Assembly (NCBI RefSeq): GCF_000420765.1
Contig: NZ_ATVO01000005.1
Coordinates: 310,001-374,000 of the forward strand
DNA from: Sandarakinorhabdus limnophila DSM 17366
GTDB lineage: Bacteria > Pseudomonadota > Alphaproteobacteria > Sphingomonadales > Sphingomonadaceae
Reading direction: 5' to 3'
DNA length: 64,000 nucleotides
Below are positions 8,693 through 20,688 of this stretch, piece after piece (the first letter of the stretch is position 1; each line of letters begins with the position of its first letter). The notes beneath the pieces were generated by a model that was given only the letters and a program-made list of their open reading frames with translations, had not been told where the DNA came from and searched no databases. The translations under genes were made by a program, and so were the position numbers.

Positions 8693-8834
8693 TCGCAAGT
8701 GGGGCGTTGCCTTAGCAAGGCAGGGGCGTGGGGGCAATGGCCTATGTTGCACCGGGCGACCTATGCTGCACCACAATCAGACCCTGCGATTCGGCCATTG
8801 CGCGACACGCCGCCGCAGGGCAAAAGCCATCGCC

Positions 8835-9476
8835 ATGACGACGAGCCCATTTGCCGCCCAGCGCCAGACCATGGTGGATTCCCAGCTGAAAACCGTTGGG
8901 GTCACTGATGCTGGCGTGCTGGCGGCCTTTGCGGAAATTCCGCGCGAAGCCTTTCTGCCGCCGGCCCTCGCGGCGCTGGCCCAGGCCGATGCCGCTCACG
9001 AAGTGGCGCCTGGCCGTTATCTGCTCGCCCCGCTGGCGCTGGCGCTGTTGCTGCAGCACGCCGGCGTGCGCGCCGGGGAGCGTGTACTGGTGGTAGGCAG
9101 CGCTTCGGGCTATTCGGCGGCCGTGCTGGCGCAACTGGGCGCGACGGTGACGGCACTGGAAAGCGATGCGGCACTGATCGCCATGGCCGAAGCCGCCGGC
9201 GTGCCCAGCGTATCCGGACCACTGACCGAAGGCTGGGCGGCCGCTGCCCCCTATGATCTGATCCTGTTCGAAGGCGCCATCGCCGCCGTGACGCCGGCCA
9301 TTGCCGCCCAACTGGCGCCCGGCGGTCGCATCGCCGCCGTGCTGCGCCAGGCGGGCGTTGGCCGCGGCTATGCCGGGCCATTGACTGCCACCGGCCAACC
9401 CGCGGGCCTGCCGTTCATTGAGATGGCGGCGCCCGATCTGCCCGGCTTTGCCCAGCCGCGCGAATTCGCCTTTTGA
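8835..9476 (+). CDS. Protein-L-isoaspartate O-methyltransferase family protein
   Basis: A 213-residue SAM-dependent methyltransferase of the PIMT (Pcm) family, which repairs isoaspartyl residues in aged proteins. It contains the family opening RQTMVDSQLKTVGVTDAGVLAAF, here cited as MVDSQLKTVGV and PREAFLP, and the SAM-binding glycine motif VLVVGSASGYSAAVLAQLG followed by an acidic residue (ALESD). The C-terminal part is short, and the typical PIMT active-site Ser/Thr region is altered, so it may be a paralogue rather than a true repair enzyme. The ATG at 8835 fits the family N-terminus. In related sphingomonads such a gene usually precedes tolC. Here a PopZ-like gene follows directly. Confidence 0.83.
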   Translation: MTTSPFAAQRQTMVDSQLKTVGVTDAGVLAAFAEIPREAFLPPALAALAQADAAHEVAPGRYLLAPLALALLLQHAGVRAGERVLVVGSASGYSAAVLAQLGATVTALESDAALIAMAEAAGVPSVSGPLTEGWAAAAPYDLILFEGAIAAVTPAIAAQLAPGGRIAAVLRQAGVGRGYAGPLTATGQPAGLPFIEMAAPDLPGFAQPREFAF

Positions 9477-9546
9477 CCCGAGATTTTCTCGTTCTGCCCG
9501 CTCGGCGGGTGTGGCGCTTTTCTTCACGATGTCGTAACTGTTTGGC

Positions 9547-9846
9547 ATGAGCGAGCCGCCGCCAGCCCTTGACGTCATTCTTGCCTCCATCCGCGCCCGG
9601 GTGATGGAACCCGGTAACGATGACAATGAAGATTCGCCGCCGCCCGTGCCCGCCCTGGCCCCGGCGCGGGCTTCGGTCTCGCTGGCCAATGTGACCCTGC
9701 CAGCGAGCAGCACCGGGATGACGCTGGACGAACTGATGCGTTCGATGCTGGCGCCGCAGATCAAGGCCTGGCTGGACGCCAACATGCCCGAAATCGTCGA
9801 GAAACTGGCGCGCGAAGAAATCAAGCGCCTTACCGGCAAGCTGTAG
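9547..9846 (+). CDS. PopZ-like polar organizing protein (DUF2497)
   Basis: A 99-residue protein with the two conserved ends of PopZ. The N-terminal helix [12 protein letters not shown] recruits client proteins. The C-terminal oligomerisation helices are [37 protein letters not shown] cite the second part as [19 protein letters not shown]. Between them is a short Pro-rich, acidic linker (about residues 20-45). In Caulobacter PopZ builds a polar hub that anchors the ParB-origin complex. The Caulobacter protein is longer mainly in the linker. The gene lies just upstream of valS, its usual place in this lineage. Confidence 0.85.
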   Translation: MSEPPPALDVILASIRARVMEPGNDDNEDSPPPVPALAPARASVSLANVTLPASSTGMTLDELMRSMLAPQIKAWLDANMPEIVEKLAREEIKRLTGKL

Positions 9847-9886
9847 GGCTTTCCCGCATCGCACCCAGCGGCTATGCGCCGTGGCC

Positions 9887-12526
<2,640 letters not shown>

Positions 12527-12591
12527 GACATTCCCCTTGGCGCAGGCCGCCAGCCTGATAGGCTGTCGCCATTCCAAAGGGGGAATTCCAC

Positions 12592-14037
12592 ATGCCTCAC
12601 CGCACCATCGCGCTGGCCCTGCTGCTCGCGACACCCGCACTCGCCCAGCCCGCAGCAACGCCCGCCGCCAGTGTCGCCGAAAACCCGGACGTGCAAGCCG
12701 CCGAGCGATTGTTCGGCGCCTGGCTGGAAGGGCAGATCGCCTATCGCGGCCTGCCCGGCGTGGCCGTCGGCGTTGTGCAGGATCAGCAACTCGTGTGGTC
12801 AAGGGGGTTCGGCTTTGCCGACATCGCGTCGAAAAGGCCGATGACCGCCGACACCCGCTTCCGCATCGCATCCAACTCCAAGATCTTTGCCGCCATCGCC
12901 ATCCTGCAACTGCGTGAAGCCGGAAAGTTGCGGCTGGACGATCCGGTGAGCAAACATCTGCCCTGGTTCACGATGAAGCCGGCCGGTCCAGACGATGGCC
13001 CGATCACCATCGAGCAATTGCTCTCCCACTCATCGGGCCTGCAGCGCGAGGCCGGCGATCATTGGTCGAGCTTCGATTTCCCCAGCGAGGCCGAGCTGAA
13101 GGCGCTGATGGCCGGGCGCCAGTCCGCCTTCCCGCCGCAGACTCGCTGGAAATATTCCAACCTCGCCTTTGGCATCGCCGGGCTGGTGGTGGAGCAGGTA
13201 AGCGGCCAACGCTGGGCCGATTATGTTACCGCCAATATCCTCAAGCCGCTGGACATGACTGCCAGCAGCGTCGACAAGCCCGATCCCGGCCTCGCCACGC
13301 CCTATGCCAACCGCACGCCGCAAGGCAACCGCCGGGTGCTGCCGTTCGTCGATGCGCACGGCATGGCGGCGGCCACAGGCATGACCAGCAATGTCAATGA
13401 TCTGGCCAAGTTCATCTCCGCCTGGTTCCGCCGCGCGTCCAAGGCCGGTGGCAACAATGTGCTTTCGGCCGGTTCGTGGCGCGAAGCGCTGCGCGTGCGC
13501 AGCGTGGACGAGGATTGGGAATCGGGTTCGGGCCTGGGCTTTGATATCGAGCGCCTCAAGGGCAAGACCTATGCCGGCCACGGCGGCGGTTATCCCGGCA
13601 ACACCACGATGACGATGGCCCAGATCGACGACAAGGTGGGTGTGATCGTGCTGACCAACACCACCGATTCCAACCCCGGCGACATCGCTAACCAGTTGAT
13701 GGCAACGGTTGGCGATGCCGTGGCAAAGGCCGCCAAACCAAAGGCCACGTCCTGGGATCCGGCCTGGGCGCGCTTTGCCGGCCTCTATCGCGGCAATTAT
13801 AGTGATGGCATCACCCAAATCGTGCTGCTCAATAAGCAATTGGTTGTGATTTCGGGCAACGCCCGTTCCACCGAAGTGCGCGAAACGCTGGAACCGCTGG
13901 GCGAAGGCCGCTTCCGGCTGATGGCACCCACCGGCGGCGGCCCCATCGGCGAGATCGTGTATTTCGAGGAAAAGGACGGAAAGGTGACCCGCATGTATGC
14001 AGGCGATGGCTGGAGCGAGCGCGTCAACAACTACTGA
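12592..14037 (+). CDS. Serine hydrolase of the beta-lactamase/class C family, secreted
   Basis: A 481-residue periplasmic protein with a signal peptide ending near residue 19 (LALLLATPALAQ). The penicillin-binding fold motifs are SNSK (Ser94 nucleophile, Lys97) and YSN (Tyr188-Asn190). The third motif is probably HGG in YAGHGGGYPG. After the catalytic domain (to about 380) there is a lipocalin-like C-terminal beta domain (WARFAGLYRGNYSDG onwards), common in esterase-type members. It may be an esterase, a D-aminopeptidase or a beta-lactamase-like enzyme; the sequence does not decide. A strong ribosome binding site (aaaggggg) precedes the ATG. Confidence 0.87.
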   Translation: MPHRTIALALLLATPALAQPAATPAASVAENPDVQAAERLFGAWLEGQIAYRGLPGVAVGVVQDQQLVWSRGFGFADIASKRPMTADTRFRIASNSKIFAAIAILQLREAGKLRLDDPVSKHLPWFTMKPAGPDDGPITIEQLLSHSSGLQREAGDHWSSFDFPSEAELKALMAGRQSAFPPQTRWKYSNLAFGIAGLVVEQVSGQRWADYVTANILKPLDMTASSVDKPDPGLATPYANRTPQGNRRVLPFVDAHGMAAATGMTSNVNDLAKFISAWFRRASKAGGNNVLSAGSWREALRVRSVDEDWESGSGLGFDIERLKGKTYAGHGGGYPGNTTMTMAQIDDKVGVIVLTNTTDSNPGDIANQLMATVGDAVAKAAKPKATSWDPAWARFAGLYRGNYSDGITQIVLLNKQLVVISGNARSTEVRETLEPLGEGRFRLMAPTGGGPIGEIVYFEEKDGKVTRMYAGDGWSERVNNY

Positions 14038-14080
14038 CGCGCCCCCTTTCCCCGCGCCCGCCATCTGCTAGAAGGCCGGC

Positions 14081-14809
14081 GTGCACCGTTACGCAAATCC
14101 CACGCGATTCCTGAAGATCGCCCGTGTCGCCACGCCAATCGTGGCACTTCTTGGCATGGCGCTGACTGCGGCCGGCCTGTGGATCGGACTGTTCGCCAGT
14201 CCGCCGGATTACCAGCAGGGAGAAAGCGTGCGCATCATGTATGTGCATGTGCCCGCCGCCTGGCTGGGTGCGGGCGGTTACATGAGCCTGGCCATCGCAT
14301 CGGCCACCGCGCTGATCTGGCGCCACCCGCTCGCCACCATCGCAGCGCGCGCCATTGCGCCGGCGGGCGCGGCGTTCACGGCCATCTGCCTGATCTCCGG
14401 ATCGCTGTGGGGCAAGCCGACCTGGGGCACATACTGGGTGTGGGACGCACGGCTCACCTCCATGCTGATTCTGCTCTTCCTGTATCTCGGCTATCTGGCG
14501 CTGTCGGCTAGCGAAGCGGAAAAGGGCGGCGAAGCCCGCGCCTCGTCCATTCTGGCGCTGGTTGGCGTGATCAACTTGCCGATCATCAAATATTCGGTGG
14601 AATGGTGGAACACGCTGCACCAGGGCAGCAGCATTTCGGTGGTCAACGCGTCGTCCAAGATCGCGCCGGCATTGCTGACGCCGCTGCTGCTTTCGGTCGC
14701 CGGCTTCAGCTTCCTGTTCGCCGCCATCGTCTTGATGCGGATGCGGGCGATGCTGGCGCAGCAGCGCGTTGACGCGCGCAGCCGGCGCATGGCGGAGGCT
14801 TTGGCGTAA
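14081..14809 (+). CDS. ccmC: Heme exporter/chaperone CcmC
   Basis: A 242-residue inner-membrane protein of cytochrome c maturation (system I) that loads heme onto CcmE. It has six membrane helices and the tryptophan-rich WWD signature WGTYWVWDARLTS on the periplasmic side, with conserved His in MYVHVPAAWL and YSVEWWNTLHQG, which coordinate heme. It starts with GTG at 14081. The stop overlaps ccmD (TAATG), so ccmC, ccmD, ccmE and bioY form a tight translationally coupled operon. ccmA and ccmB are not upstream. Confidence 0.94.
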   Translation: MHRYANPTRFLKIARVATPIVALLGMALTAAGLWIGLFASPPDYQQGESVRIMYVHVPAAWLGAGGYMSLAIASATALIWRHPLATIAARAIAPAGAAFTAICLISGSLWGKPTWGTYWVWDARLTSMLILLFLYLGYLALSASEAEKGGEARASSILALVGVINLPIIKYSVEWWNTLHQGSSISVVNASSKIAPALLTPLLLSVAGFSFLFAAIVLMRMRAMLAQQRVDARSRRMAEALA

Positions 14810-14961
14810 TGGATGGCATCGTCACCCGCCCTGATCTGTGGGCCAATTTCATCTGGCCGGCCTATGCGATCACGCTGGTCGGCCTGCTCGGACTGCTGAT
14901 TTGGGCCTTTGTTTCCATGCGGTCGGCTGAGAAAAAGGCCGATGAGGTGAAGCGCCGATGA
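14809..14961 (+). CDS. ccmD: Heme exporter protein CcmD
   Basis: A 50-residue single-pass membrane protein that is required to release holo-CcmE from CcmC in cytochrome c maturation. The start MDGIVTRPDLWANFIWPAYA and the hydrophobic segment ITLVGLLGLLIWAFVSM (about 21-37), followed by a basic cytoplasmic tail, are typical of CcmD. It overlaps ccmC by one base and ccmE by four bases (ATGA). The sequence is short and divergent, so the call rests on position plus the WPAYA pattern. Confidence 0.88.
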   Translation: MDGIVTRPDLWANFIWPAYAITLVGLLGLLIWAFVSMRSAEKKADEVKRR

Positions 14962-15392
14962 AAGCCAAACATCAACGCCTATGGCTGGTCGTCGGCGCGC
15001 TCACGGCGCTCGGCGGCGCTGGCGTGCTGGCCTTCTCCACGCTGGGTGAGAAGGCGACCTATTTCTACGCCCCGTCCGATCTCGCCAAGGGGCCAGCCCC
15101 CACTGACGCGATCCGGCTGGGCGGCATGGTCGAAAAGGGCTCGATCCAGCGCGATGGCGAAACCATCCGCTTTGTGGTGACCGACATGGCGAAAACCGTG
15201 CCCGTAACTTACACCGGCATCCTCCCCGATCTGTTCCGCGAGGGCCAGGGCGTGATTGCTGAAGGCAAGATCGATCCGGTCACCGGCAAGTTCACCGCCG
15301 AGACCATTCTGGCCAAGCACGATGAGAAATATATGCCGCCCGAAGTGGCTGGTGCCATGAAGAAGACCGGCGCGGTTTCAACCGGCGGTTGA
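14958..15392 (+). CDS. ccmE: Cytochrome c maturation protein CcmE
   Basis: A 144-residue periplasmic heme chaperone, anchored by an N-terminal helix (LWLVVGALTALGGAGVLAFS). Heme is bound covalently to His121 in the motif AKHDEKYMPPEV, with Tyr125 as axial ligand. Both residues are present. The beta-barrel OB-fold core runs from about 50 to 118 (RLGGMVEKGS, RFVVTDMAKTVPVTYTG). The length is typical of alphaproteobacteria. The next gene would normally be ccmF, but bioY follows with a TGATG overlap. Confidence 0.95.
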   Translation: MKAKHQRLWLVVGALTALGGAGVLAFSTLGEKATYFYAPSDLAKGPAPTDAIRLGGMVEKGSIQRDGETIRFVVTDMAKTVPVTYTGILPDLFREGQGVIAEGKIDPVTGKFTAETILAKHDEKYMPPEVAGAMKKTGAVSTGG

Positions 15393-15886
15393 TGGCACGT
15401 CCCGTTTCGCCGCTGTGGGGCGGCCTGTTCACCACCGCTGCCCTGTGTCTTTGTGCGCCGCTGTCACTTGATCTGGGGCCGGTGCCAATCACCGTACAAT
15501 CGCTGATCGTCTGTCTGGCCGGCGCACTGGCGGGCGGGGCTGGCGTGCTGGGCGTACTGGGCTGGTTGCTGTTGGCGGCACTGGGCCTTCCGGTGCTGGC
15601 GGACATGAAGGGCGGCCTGCTGGCGATGGGCGGTTTCAGCGCCGGCTTCATCGTGGCGCTGCCACTTGCGGCGCGGCTGGCGATGCGCTGGCAGCCGGGC
15701 TGGAGCTGGCGGCAAACACTATTGCTGATGCTTGCCGCCCATGCGCTGCTGCTGGCACTGGGCGGAGCGGTGATTGCCCTGCGCGGCGGTGACGTTGCCG
15801 CGCTGGCCGTGCTGCTGCCGGGCGTAGGGCTAAAGGCGGCAGTGGCGACGATCGTGCTGGTGATGGTGGGGCGGCGTACTGCCTAG
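15392..15886 (+). CDS. bioY: Biotin transporter BioY
   Basis: The substrate-binding S component of an ECF-type biotin importer (164 aa), with five or six membrane helices. The family pattern is seen in VPITVQSLIVCLAGALAGG near the N-terminus and in GLPVLADMKGGLLAMGGFSAGFI, cited here as the loop GLPVLAD and the GGFSAGF helix. BioY can work alone or with BioMN. No bioM or bioN lies nearby. The start codon overlaps the ccmE stop, which ties biotin uptake to the cytochrome maturation operon by position only. Confidence 0.88.
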   Translation: MARPVSPLWGGLFTTAALCLCAPLSLDLGPVPITVQSLIVCLAGALAGGAGVLGVLGWLLLAALGLPVLADMKGGLLAMGGFSAGFIVALPLAARLAMRWQPGWSWRQTLLLMLAAHALLLALGGAVIALRGGDVAALAVLLPGVGLKAAVATIVLVMVGRRTA

Positions 15887-16281
15887 TCGTGCTGCGGCAC
15901 CCGCATTGTGCCCCAGGCGTCGCCCATGTCTTCCAGCACCAAGTCAATCACTTCGATGCGCGCACGGATAGCAATGCCGGCGGCGCAAGTGATGACCAGC
16001 CAGTCGCCATCCTGGGCCAACGAGAGGATAACTGTCACCGCTTCCGGATCATCGGGCCAGCCGGCGCGCTGCACAGCGTCAACCGTCTCCACCCGCAGGG
16101 CGCTGCGGATGCGGCTCGGCGCATCGGCCTCACGGCGGTAGCGGTTGATCAGCAGCGCCAGCCGCCGCGCCTTGCGATCAAAGCCGACATCGGCCAGCCG
16201 CAACGTCGCGTCCTGCAAGAGCGCCGAGAAAGTCTCGATATCGCCGGGCTCCTGACCCAGCAGGGCGAGGCGTTCAGCCAT
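15883..16281 (-). CDS. DUF2948 family protein
   Basis: A 132-residue cytoplasmic protein of the DUF2948 family, found almost only in alphaproteobacteria and often next to murA. It begins [25 protein letters not shown] and ends with [16 protein letters not shown], with a basic middle ([16 protein letters not shown]). No function is known. It overlaps the 3' end of murA by eight bases and is therefore co-transcribed with it. The four terminal bases also overlap the convergent bioY. Confidence 0.85.
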   Translation of the reverse strand: MAERLALLGQEPGDIETFSALLQDATLRLADVGFDRKARRLALLINRYRREADAPSRIRSALRVETVDAVQRAGWPDDPEAVTVILSLAQDGDWLVITCAAGIAIRARIEVIDLVLEDMGDAWGTMRVPQHD

Positions 16282-17557
16282 CCCCAACCCGCTCGATATC
16301 GGCGCCCACGGCTTGGAGCTTCTCTTCCAACCGCTCGTAACCGCGATCGAGGTGATAGACGCGGCTGACCGTGGTTTCGCCTTCTGCCGCCAGCCCGGCC
16401 AACACCAGGCTCATGGAAGCGCGCAAATCGGTGGCCATCACTTCGGCACCGTTCAGTTTCGGCACGCCGCGCACGATGGCGCTGCGGCCGCGCACGGTGA
16501 TATCAGCCCCCATGCGCGCCAGTTCCGGCACGTGCATGAAGCGGTTTTCAAAGATGGTCTCGGTCAACAGCGACGCGCCGTCGGCTACGGTGAGCATCGC
16601 CATGAATTGCGCCTGCATGTCGGTGGCAAAGCCCGGATAGGGCGATGTTGAAACATTGATGCCCTTCATCGCGCCGTGGCGGCGCACGATGATGCCATCG
16701 GTGGTTTCTTCGGTTTCAACGCCAGCTTCGTGCAGCATGTCCAGCGTCACACCCAGATCCTCGGCGGACGCTCCGACCAGTTCGACCTCGCCCCCGGCAA
16801 TAGCCGCGGCGCAGGCATAGGAACCCGCCTCGATACGATCCGGCATCACCGCATAAGTGGCGCCGTGCAGTTCCTTCACGCCCGTGATGGTCAGCTTCTC
16901 AGTGCCGATGCCCTGGATCTCGGCACCCATGGCAACCAGGCAGTTGCACAGATCGACAATCTCCGGCTCACGCGCGACATTTTCCAGAACGGACGTGCCC
17001 TTGCACAGCACTGCGGTCATCACGGCATTTTCCGTGGCGCCCACAGAAACGATGGGAAACACGTAACGTCCGCCCGGCAGGCCGCCCATCGGGGCCGTCG
17101 CCTTCACATAGCCGGCCGCCAGTTCGATGTTGGCGCCCAGATGCTCCAGCGCTTTCAGGTGCAGATCGATCGGTCGGTTGCCGATGGCGCAGCCGCCGGG
17201 CAGCGAAACCGTGGCTTCGCCGGCGCGGGCCAGCAGCGGGCCGAGGACGAGGATGGACGCGCGCATCTTGCGCACGATGTCATAGGGGGCGAGCGTCGAG
17301 GTGATGCGGTTGGCGCGCACTGTCATCACGCGGCCGAATTCATCCGGGCTGGTGCCTTCAATGGTGGTCGAAAGTCCGTGATTGTTGAGCAGGTGGCCGA
17401 ACGTATCGATATCGGCCAGCCGCGGCAGGTTCCGCAGCGTCAACGGCTCGTCGGTAAGCAGTGCGCACGGCATCAGCGTGAGCGCGGCGTTCTTGGCGCC
17501 GGAAATCTGGATGCGGCCCTTGAGGCGGCGGCCCCCGCGAATGACGATCTTGTCCAT
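16274..17557 (-). CDS. murA: UDP-N-acetylglucosamine 1-carboxyvinyltransferase MurA
   Basis: This enzyme transfers enolpyruvate from PEP to UDP-GlcNAc, the first committed step of peptidoglycan synthesis. The protein is 427 residues, normal for the family. Lys22 lies in ISGAKNAAL, and the catalytic Cys123 lies in [14 protein letters not shown]. Because this is Cys and not Asp, the enzyme should be sensitive to fosfomycin at the active-site level. The C-terminal domain carries [15 protein letters not shown]. It is the first gene of a pair with the DUF2948 gene. Confidence 0.96.
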   Translation of the reverse strand: MDKIVIRGGRRLKGRIQISGAKNAALTLMPCALLTDEPLTLRNLPRLADIDTFGHLLNNHGLSTTIEGTSPDEFGRVMTVRANRITSTLAPYDIVRKMRASILVLGPLLARAGEATVSLPGGCAIGNRPIDLHLKALEHLGANIELAAGYVKATAPMGGLPGGRYVFPIVSVGATENAVMTAVLCKGTSVLENVAREPEIVDLCNCLVAMGAEIQGIGTEKLTITGVKELHGATYAVMPDRIEAGSYACAAAIAGGEVELVGASAEDLGVTLDMLHEAGVETEETTDGIIVRRHGAMKGINVSTSPYPGFATDMQAQFMAMLTVADGASLLTETIFENRFMHVPELARMGADITVRGRSAIVRGVPKLNGAEVMATDLRASMSLVLAGLAAEGETTVSRVYHLDRGYERLEEKLQAVGADIERVGDG

Positions 17558-17566
17558 ATTCGCGCC

Positions 17567-18460
17567 TTAGCGCGTTGCAGCCTCGCGCGCCACTGGCCGG
17601 CGCAGGGAAAACGTATAGACCGCCAACCCCGCCCAGATGCAGCAGAACGCCGCCAGCCGCGCCGGATCCAGCACTTCGCCGAACAGCAGCACCGCCTCCA
17701 GCAGCACCATGGTGGGCGCCACATATTGCATCAGGCCAAGGGTGGAGAGCGGCAGCCGCCGCGCTGCCAGGCCGAACAGAAGTAGCGGGATCGCCGTGGC
17801 CAGCCCGCCCAGTGCCAGAGTCATCGTCGTGACCGGCGGCCAACCGGCAAAGCCTTGCGGCGTCTGGGCCACCCACAGCGCCGCCATCGGCGCCAACAGC
17901 AGCGTTTCGACAAATAGGCCAGTCGCGGTATCCACCGCCGCCTGCTTGCGGATCAGGCCATAGACGCCGAACGACAGCGCCAGCGCGAGGGAAACCAGCG
18001 GCAGTGAGCCGCGCTCGATGGTGAGCACCGCCACGCCCAGCGCCGCCAGCCCGACCGCAACCCATTGCAGCCGACCCAGCCGCTCCCCCAGCAGCGCCAC
18101 GCCAAACAGTACCGAAACCAGCGGGTTGATGAAGTAACCCAGCGACGTATCGATGGCGTGGCCGGCCAGGATCGCCCAGGTGTAGACACCCCAATTGATG
18201 GTGATGCACACGGCCGATGCCAGCAGCATCAACAGCAAACGCGGCTGACGCAGGGCGGCGCGCACGCGTTCCCAGCCCTTCAGGCCAGAAATCAGCACCA
18301 CCACCACCAGCACGGTCCACAAGATACGGTGCGCCAGCACATCGGCCGCCGGCACGCCTTGCAACAGCCGCAGGTAAAAGGGCAGCACGCCCCAGATCAG
18401 ATAGGCGCCCATGCCGGCGAAAAAGCCAAGGCGGGCTTCGGAAGGAGAGGTCGAGCTCAC
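17567..18460 (-). CDS. rarD: RarD-type EamA family transporter
   Basis: A 297-residue inner-membrane protein of the drug/metabolite transporter superfamily with ten membrane helices in two EamA repeats. RarD hallmarks include GAYLIWGVLPFYLRLL at the N-terminus, HRILWT, INWGVYTWAILAGHAIDTSLGYFINPL (cited here as INWGVYTWA and SLGYFINPL) and YVAPTMVLLEA. The substrate of RarD proteins is not settled. Translation starts at GTG. The gene lies 9 bases upstream of murA and may share its transcript. Confidence 0.88.
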   Translation of the reverse strand: MSSTSPSEARLGFFAGMGAYLIWGVLPFYLRLLQGVPAADVLAHRILWTVLVVVVLISGLKGWERVRAALRQPRLLLMLLASAVCITINWGVYTWAILAGHAIDTSLGYFINPLVSVLFGVALLGERLGRLQWVAVGLAALGVAVLTIERGSLPLVSLALALSFGVYGLIRKQAAVDTATGLFVETLLLAPMAALWVAQTPQGFAGWPPVTTMTLALGGLATAIPLLLFGLAARRLPLSTLGLMQYVAPTMVLLEAVLLFGEVLDPARLAAFCCIWAGLAVYTFSLRRPVAREAATR

Positions 18461-18521
18461 CCGGCGGCGTTAGCCGGCATTGAGTGTGCGCGCCACCCCC
18501 GGCGGCGCCACAATTTCGGCC

Positions 18522-19076
18522 CTAAAGCTTGGGCAGCGTCACCCCGCGCTGGCCCATGTATTTTCCAGCTCTGTCAGCATAGCTCACTTCGCAGGGTTCA
18601 TTGCCCTTGAGGAACAGGAACTGGCAGGCACCTTCGTTGGCATAGATGCGCGCCGGCAGCGGCGTAGTGTTGGAGAATTCCAGCGTGACATGGCCTTCCC
18701 AGCCAGGTTCCAGCGGCGTCACGTTCACGATGATGCCGCAGCGGGCATAGGTGGATTTGCCCAGGCAGATCACCAGCACATCGCGGGGAATGCGGAAATA
18801 CTCGACCGTGCGGGCCAGCGCGAAGCTGTTGGGCGGGATCACGCACACGTCGGTCTTGCGATCGACGAAGCTGTTCGGATTGAAGTTCTTGGGGTCCACC
18901 ACTGCAGAGTCGACATTGGTGAAGATCTTGAACTCGTCGGCCACGCGCGCATCATAGCCATAGCTCGACAGGCCATAGCTAATGCAGCCGCCGCGCGTCT
19001 GGCGCTCCACGAACGGTTCGATCATGCCCTCGTTCAGGGCGGTTTCGCGAATCCAGCGGTCGGACAATACGGACAT
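18522..19076 (-). CDS. dcd: dCTP deaminase
   Basis: A 184-residue enzyme that deaminates dCTP to dUTP in thymidylate synthesis. The trimeric dUTPase-like fold is seen in [15 protein letters not shown], the catalytic region [22 protein letters not shown] (cited as [18 protein letters not shown], with the conserved Arg and Glu) and [10 protein letters not shown]. The sequence ends with the expected [13 protein letters not shown]. The ATG at 19076 touches the stop of the upstream UPF0262 gene, so the two are co-transcribed, which is a common alphaproteobacterial arrangement. Confidence 0.96.
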   Translation of the reverse strand: MSVLSDRWIRETALNEGMIEPFVERQTRGGCISYGLSSYGYDARVADEFKIFTNVDSAVVDPKNFNPNSFVDRKTDVCVIPPNSFALARTVEYFRIPRDVLVICLGKSTYARCGIIVNVTPLEPGWEGHVTLEFSNTTPLPARIYANEGACQFLFLKGNEPCEVSYADRAGKYMGQRGVTLPKL

Positions 19077-19567
19077 CAGTGGCCTTTGATGTGGAGGACG
19101 CAGATCAGGGTGAACAGGCGACGCGCCGTATCGAAATCGACAAGGGCGCGGGTTTCCAAGCGTTCCTTCAGCAGCTCGGCTGCGTCGTTGTGGATGCCGC
19201 GCCGCGCCATGTCGATGGTTTCGATCTGGCCGGGGCTGGCCTGGCGTATGGCCTGGTAATAGCTGTCGCAGATGGCGAAATATTCGCGGATCGTGCGCCG
19301 GAACGGGCTCAGCGCGACCTGAAACGCATCGATCTGGATGTCGTCGCCATTGCTCACCGTCACGTCGAGCCGGCCATCCTCTACACCCAGCAGCAACTTA
19401 TACGGCCCGTGATGGCCGGCATCGGCGGCGGCGATGGGCTTGAATTCATTGCCCTCAAGCAGATCGAAGATGGCGACGCGGCGCTCTTGCTCGATATCGG
19501 CGTTGCGCCACAGGATGGTGCGTTCGTCCAGCTTGATGTCGATCAGGCGATAATCGGGGTTGCTCAT
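19076..19567 (-). CDS. UPF0262 family protein
   Basis: A 163-residue cytoplasmic protein of the alphaproteobacterial UPF0262 family, of unknown function. Family-typical stretches include [30 protein letters not shown] and [19 protein letters not shown], and the end [12 protein letters not shown]. It lies directly upstream of dcd. Its start codon overlaps the stop of the serine hydrolase gene (ATGA), so the three form a tight operon. Confidence 0.9.
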   Translation of the reverse strand: MSNPDYRLIDIKLDERTILWRNADIEQERRVAIFDLLEGNEFKPIAAADAGHHGPYKLLLGVEDGRLDVTVSNGDDIQIDAFQVALSPFRRTIREYFAICDSYYQAIRQASPGQIETIDMARRGIHNDAAELLKERLETRALVDFDTARRLFTLICVLHIKGH

Positions 19568-20661
19568 TTCGCCCCCTTGGCCGGCACGCTGTTCACCAGC
19601 TTGGCCAGACCGTCGCGCACCGGTTGCAGCACGTCGTCCTGCGTCTTGCCCAGCCGCACCACCACGATCCGCTTCGATGGCACCACGATCACATATTGGC
19701 CCAAGTGCCCGATCGCGGCAAAGGCGTCGGGCGGTCCGGTACGCCAGAACAGCGCTTCATCCTTGCCATTGGACGGCTTGCGGTTCAGCCAGAATTGCCC
19801 GCCATAGCCGGGATTGGTCGGCGACGGCGTCGTCACGAAACGCACCCAATCCGGCCGCACCACCTGCACCCCGGCCACCACGCCACCATCCAGATACAGC
19901 TGCCCGAACGCCGCCCAATCCCGCGCCGTCGCAAAGCACAGCGAGCCGCCATAAAGATTGCCCTGTGGATCAAACTCGCACAGCAGGCTGGCCATGCCCG
20001 CCGGCCCGGCCAGCCGATCGTTGATGAAGGTGCGCACCTTGCGCTTGCGTTCGGCCGGCGTCGCGCCCGGCGCCACCACATCGGAAACGATTCGCGCCAA
20101 TATGTGCGTGGTCAGCGTGTTGTATTCAAAACGTGTGCCGGGCGGGACTTCCGCCGGCTCGGCGACAGCAGCCTTGACGATATCGGCCGAGGTATCGGCG
20201 AACAGCGCGCGGTTGGTGTCGGCCCGCTCCGGCTCAGGCCCGGCCTCGATATGCTTCACGCCCGATGCCATGTGCAGCAATTGGCGCAGCGTGATCTTGG
20301 CGCGCGCGTCGTTCCGCCACTCCGGCACCGGGGCGGGCGTATCCAGCTCCAGCTTGCCGTCGGCCACCAGAAAGCCAATCAACGTCGACGTGATGGATTT
20401 CGCCATCGACCAGCTGATCAGCCGCGTGCCGGGGCCATAGCCGGGAGCATAGCGTTCATAGATCGGCTTGCCGTCCTTCAGGACGATCACCGCGCGCGTT
20501 TCCTTCAGCGCCGGATCGGTGAACAGTGCATCGGCGGCGGGCAGGGCCGAGGCCGGCACGGTGGACGGAATCGCCACTGGCGAGCGCACGGGCTGTGCCA
20601 TGGCGGCCCCTGCGGTCAGCAACAGGCTTGCGGCCGCCCCGATGTTTCTCCACCTTGTCAT
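19564..20661 (-). CDS. Serine hydrolase (beta-lactamase family), secreted
   Basis: A 365-residue protein with an N-terminal signal (AASLLLTAGAAMAQ) and a class C-type catalytic domain. Active-site motifs are SMAK (Ser85, Lys88) within LISWSMAKSITSTLIGFLV and YNT as the second motif (EYNTLTTHILAR). The sequence closely resembles the C-terminal half of larger proteobacterial proteins in which a Cys-rich VSGR domain precedes the hydrolase. Here that domain is a separate divergent gene starting 27 bases away. ATG at 20661 is used; an in-frame GTG lies nine bases upstream. It overlaps UPF0262 downstream. Confidence 0.87.
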   Translation of the reverse strand: MTRWRNIGAAASLLLTAGAAMAQPVRSPVAIPSTVPASALPAADALFTDPALKETRAVIVLKDGKPIYERYAPGYGPGTRLISWSMAKSITSTLIGFLVADGKLELDTPAPVPEWRNDARAKITLRQLLHMASGVKHIEAGPEPERADTNRALFADTSADIVKAAVAEPAEVPPGTRFEYNTLTTHILARIVSDVVAPGATPAERKRKVRTFINDRLAGPAGMASLLCEFDPQGNLYGGSLCFATARDWAAFGQLYLDGGVVAGVQVVRPDWVRFVTTPSPTNPGYGGQFWLNRKPSNGKDEALFWRTGPPDAFAAIGHLGQYVIVVPSKRIVVVRLGKTQDDVLQPVRDGLAKLVNSVPAKGAK

Positions 20662-20688
20662 GAATTTCACGCTAAAGGCCCTGCCCCC

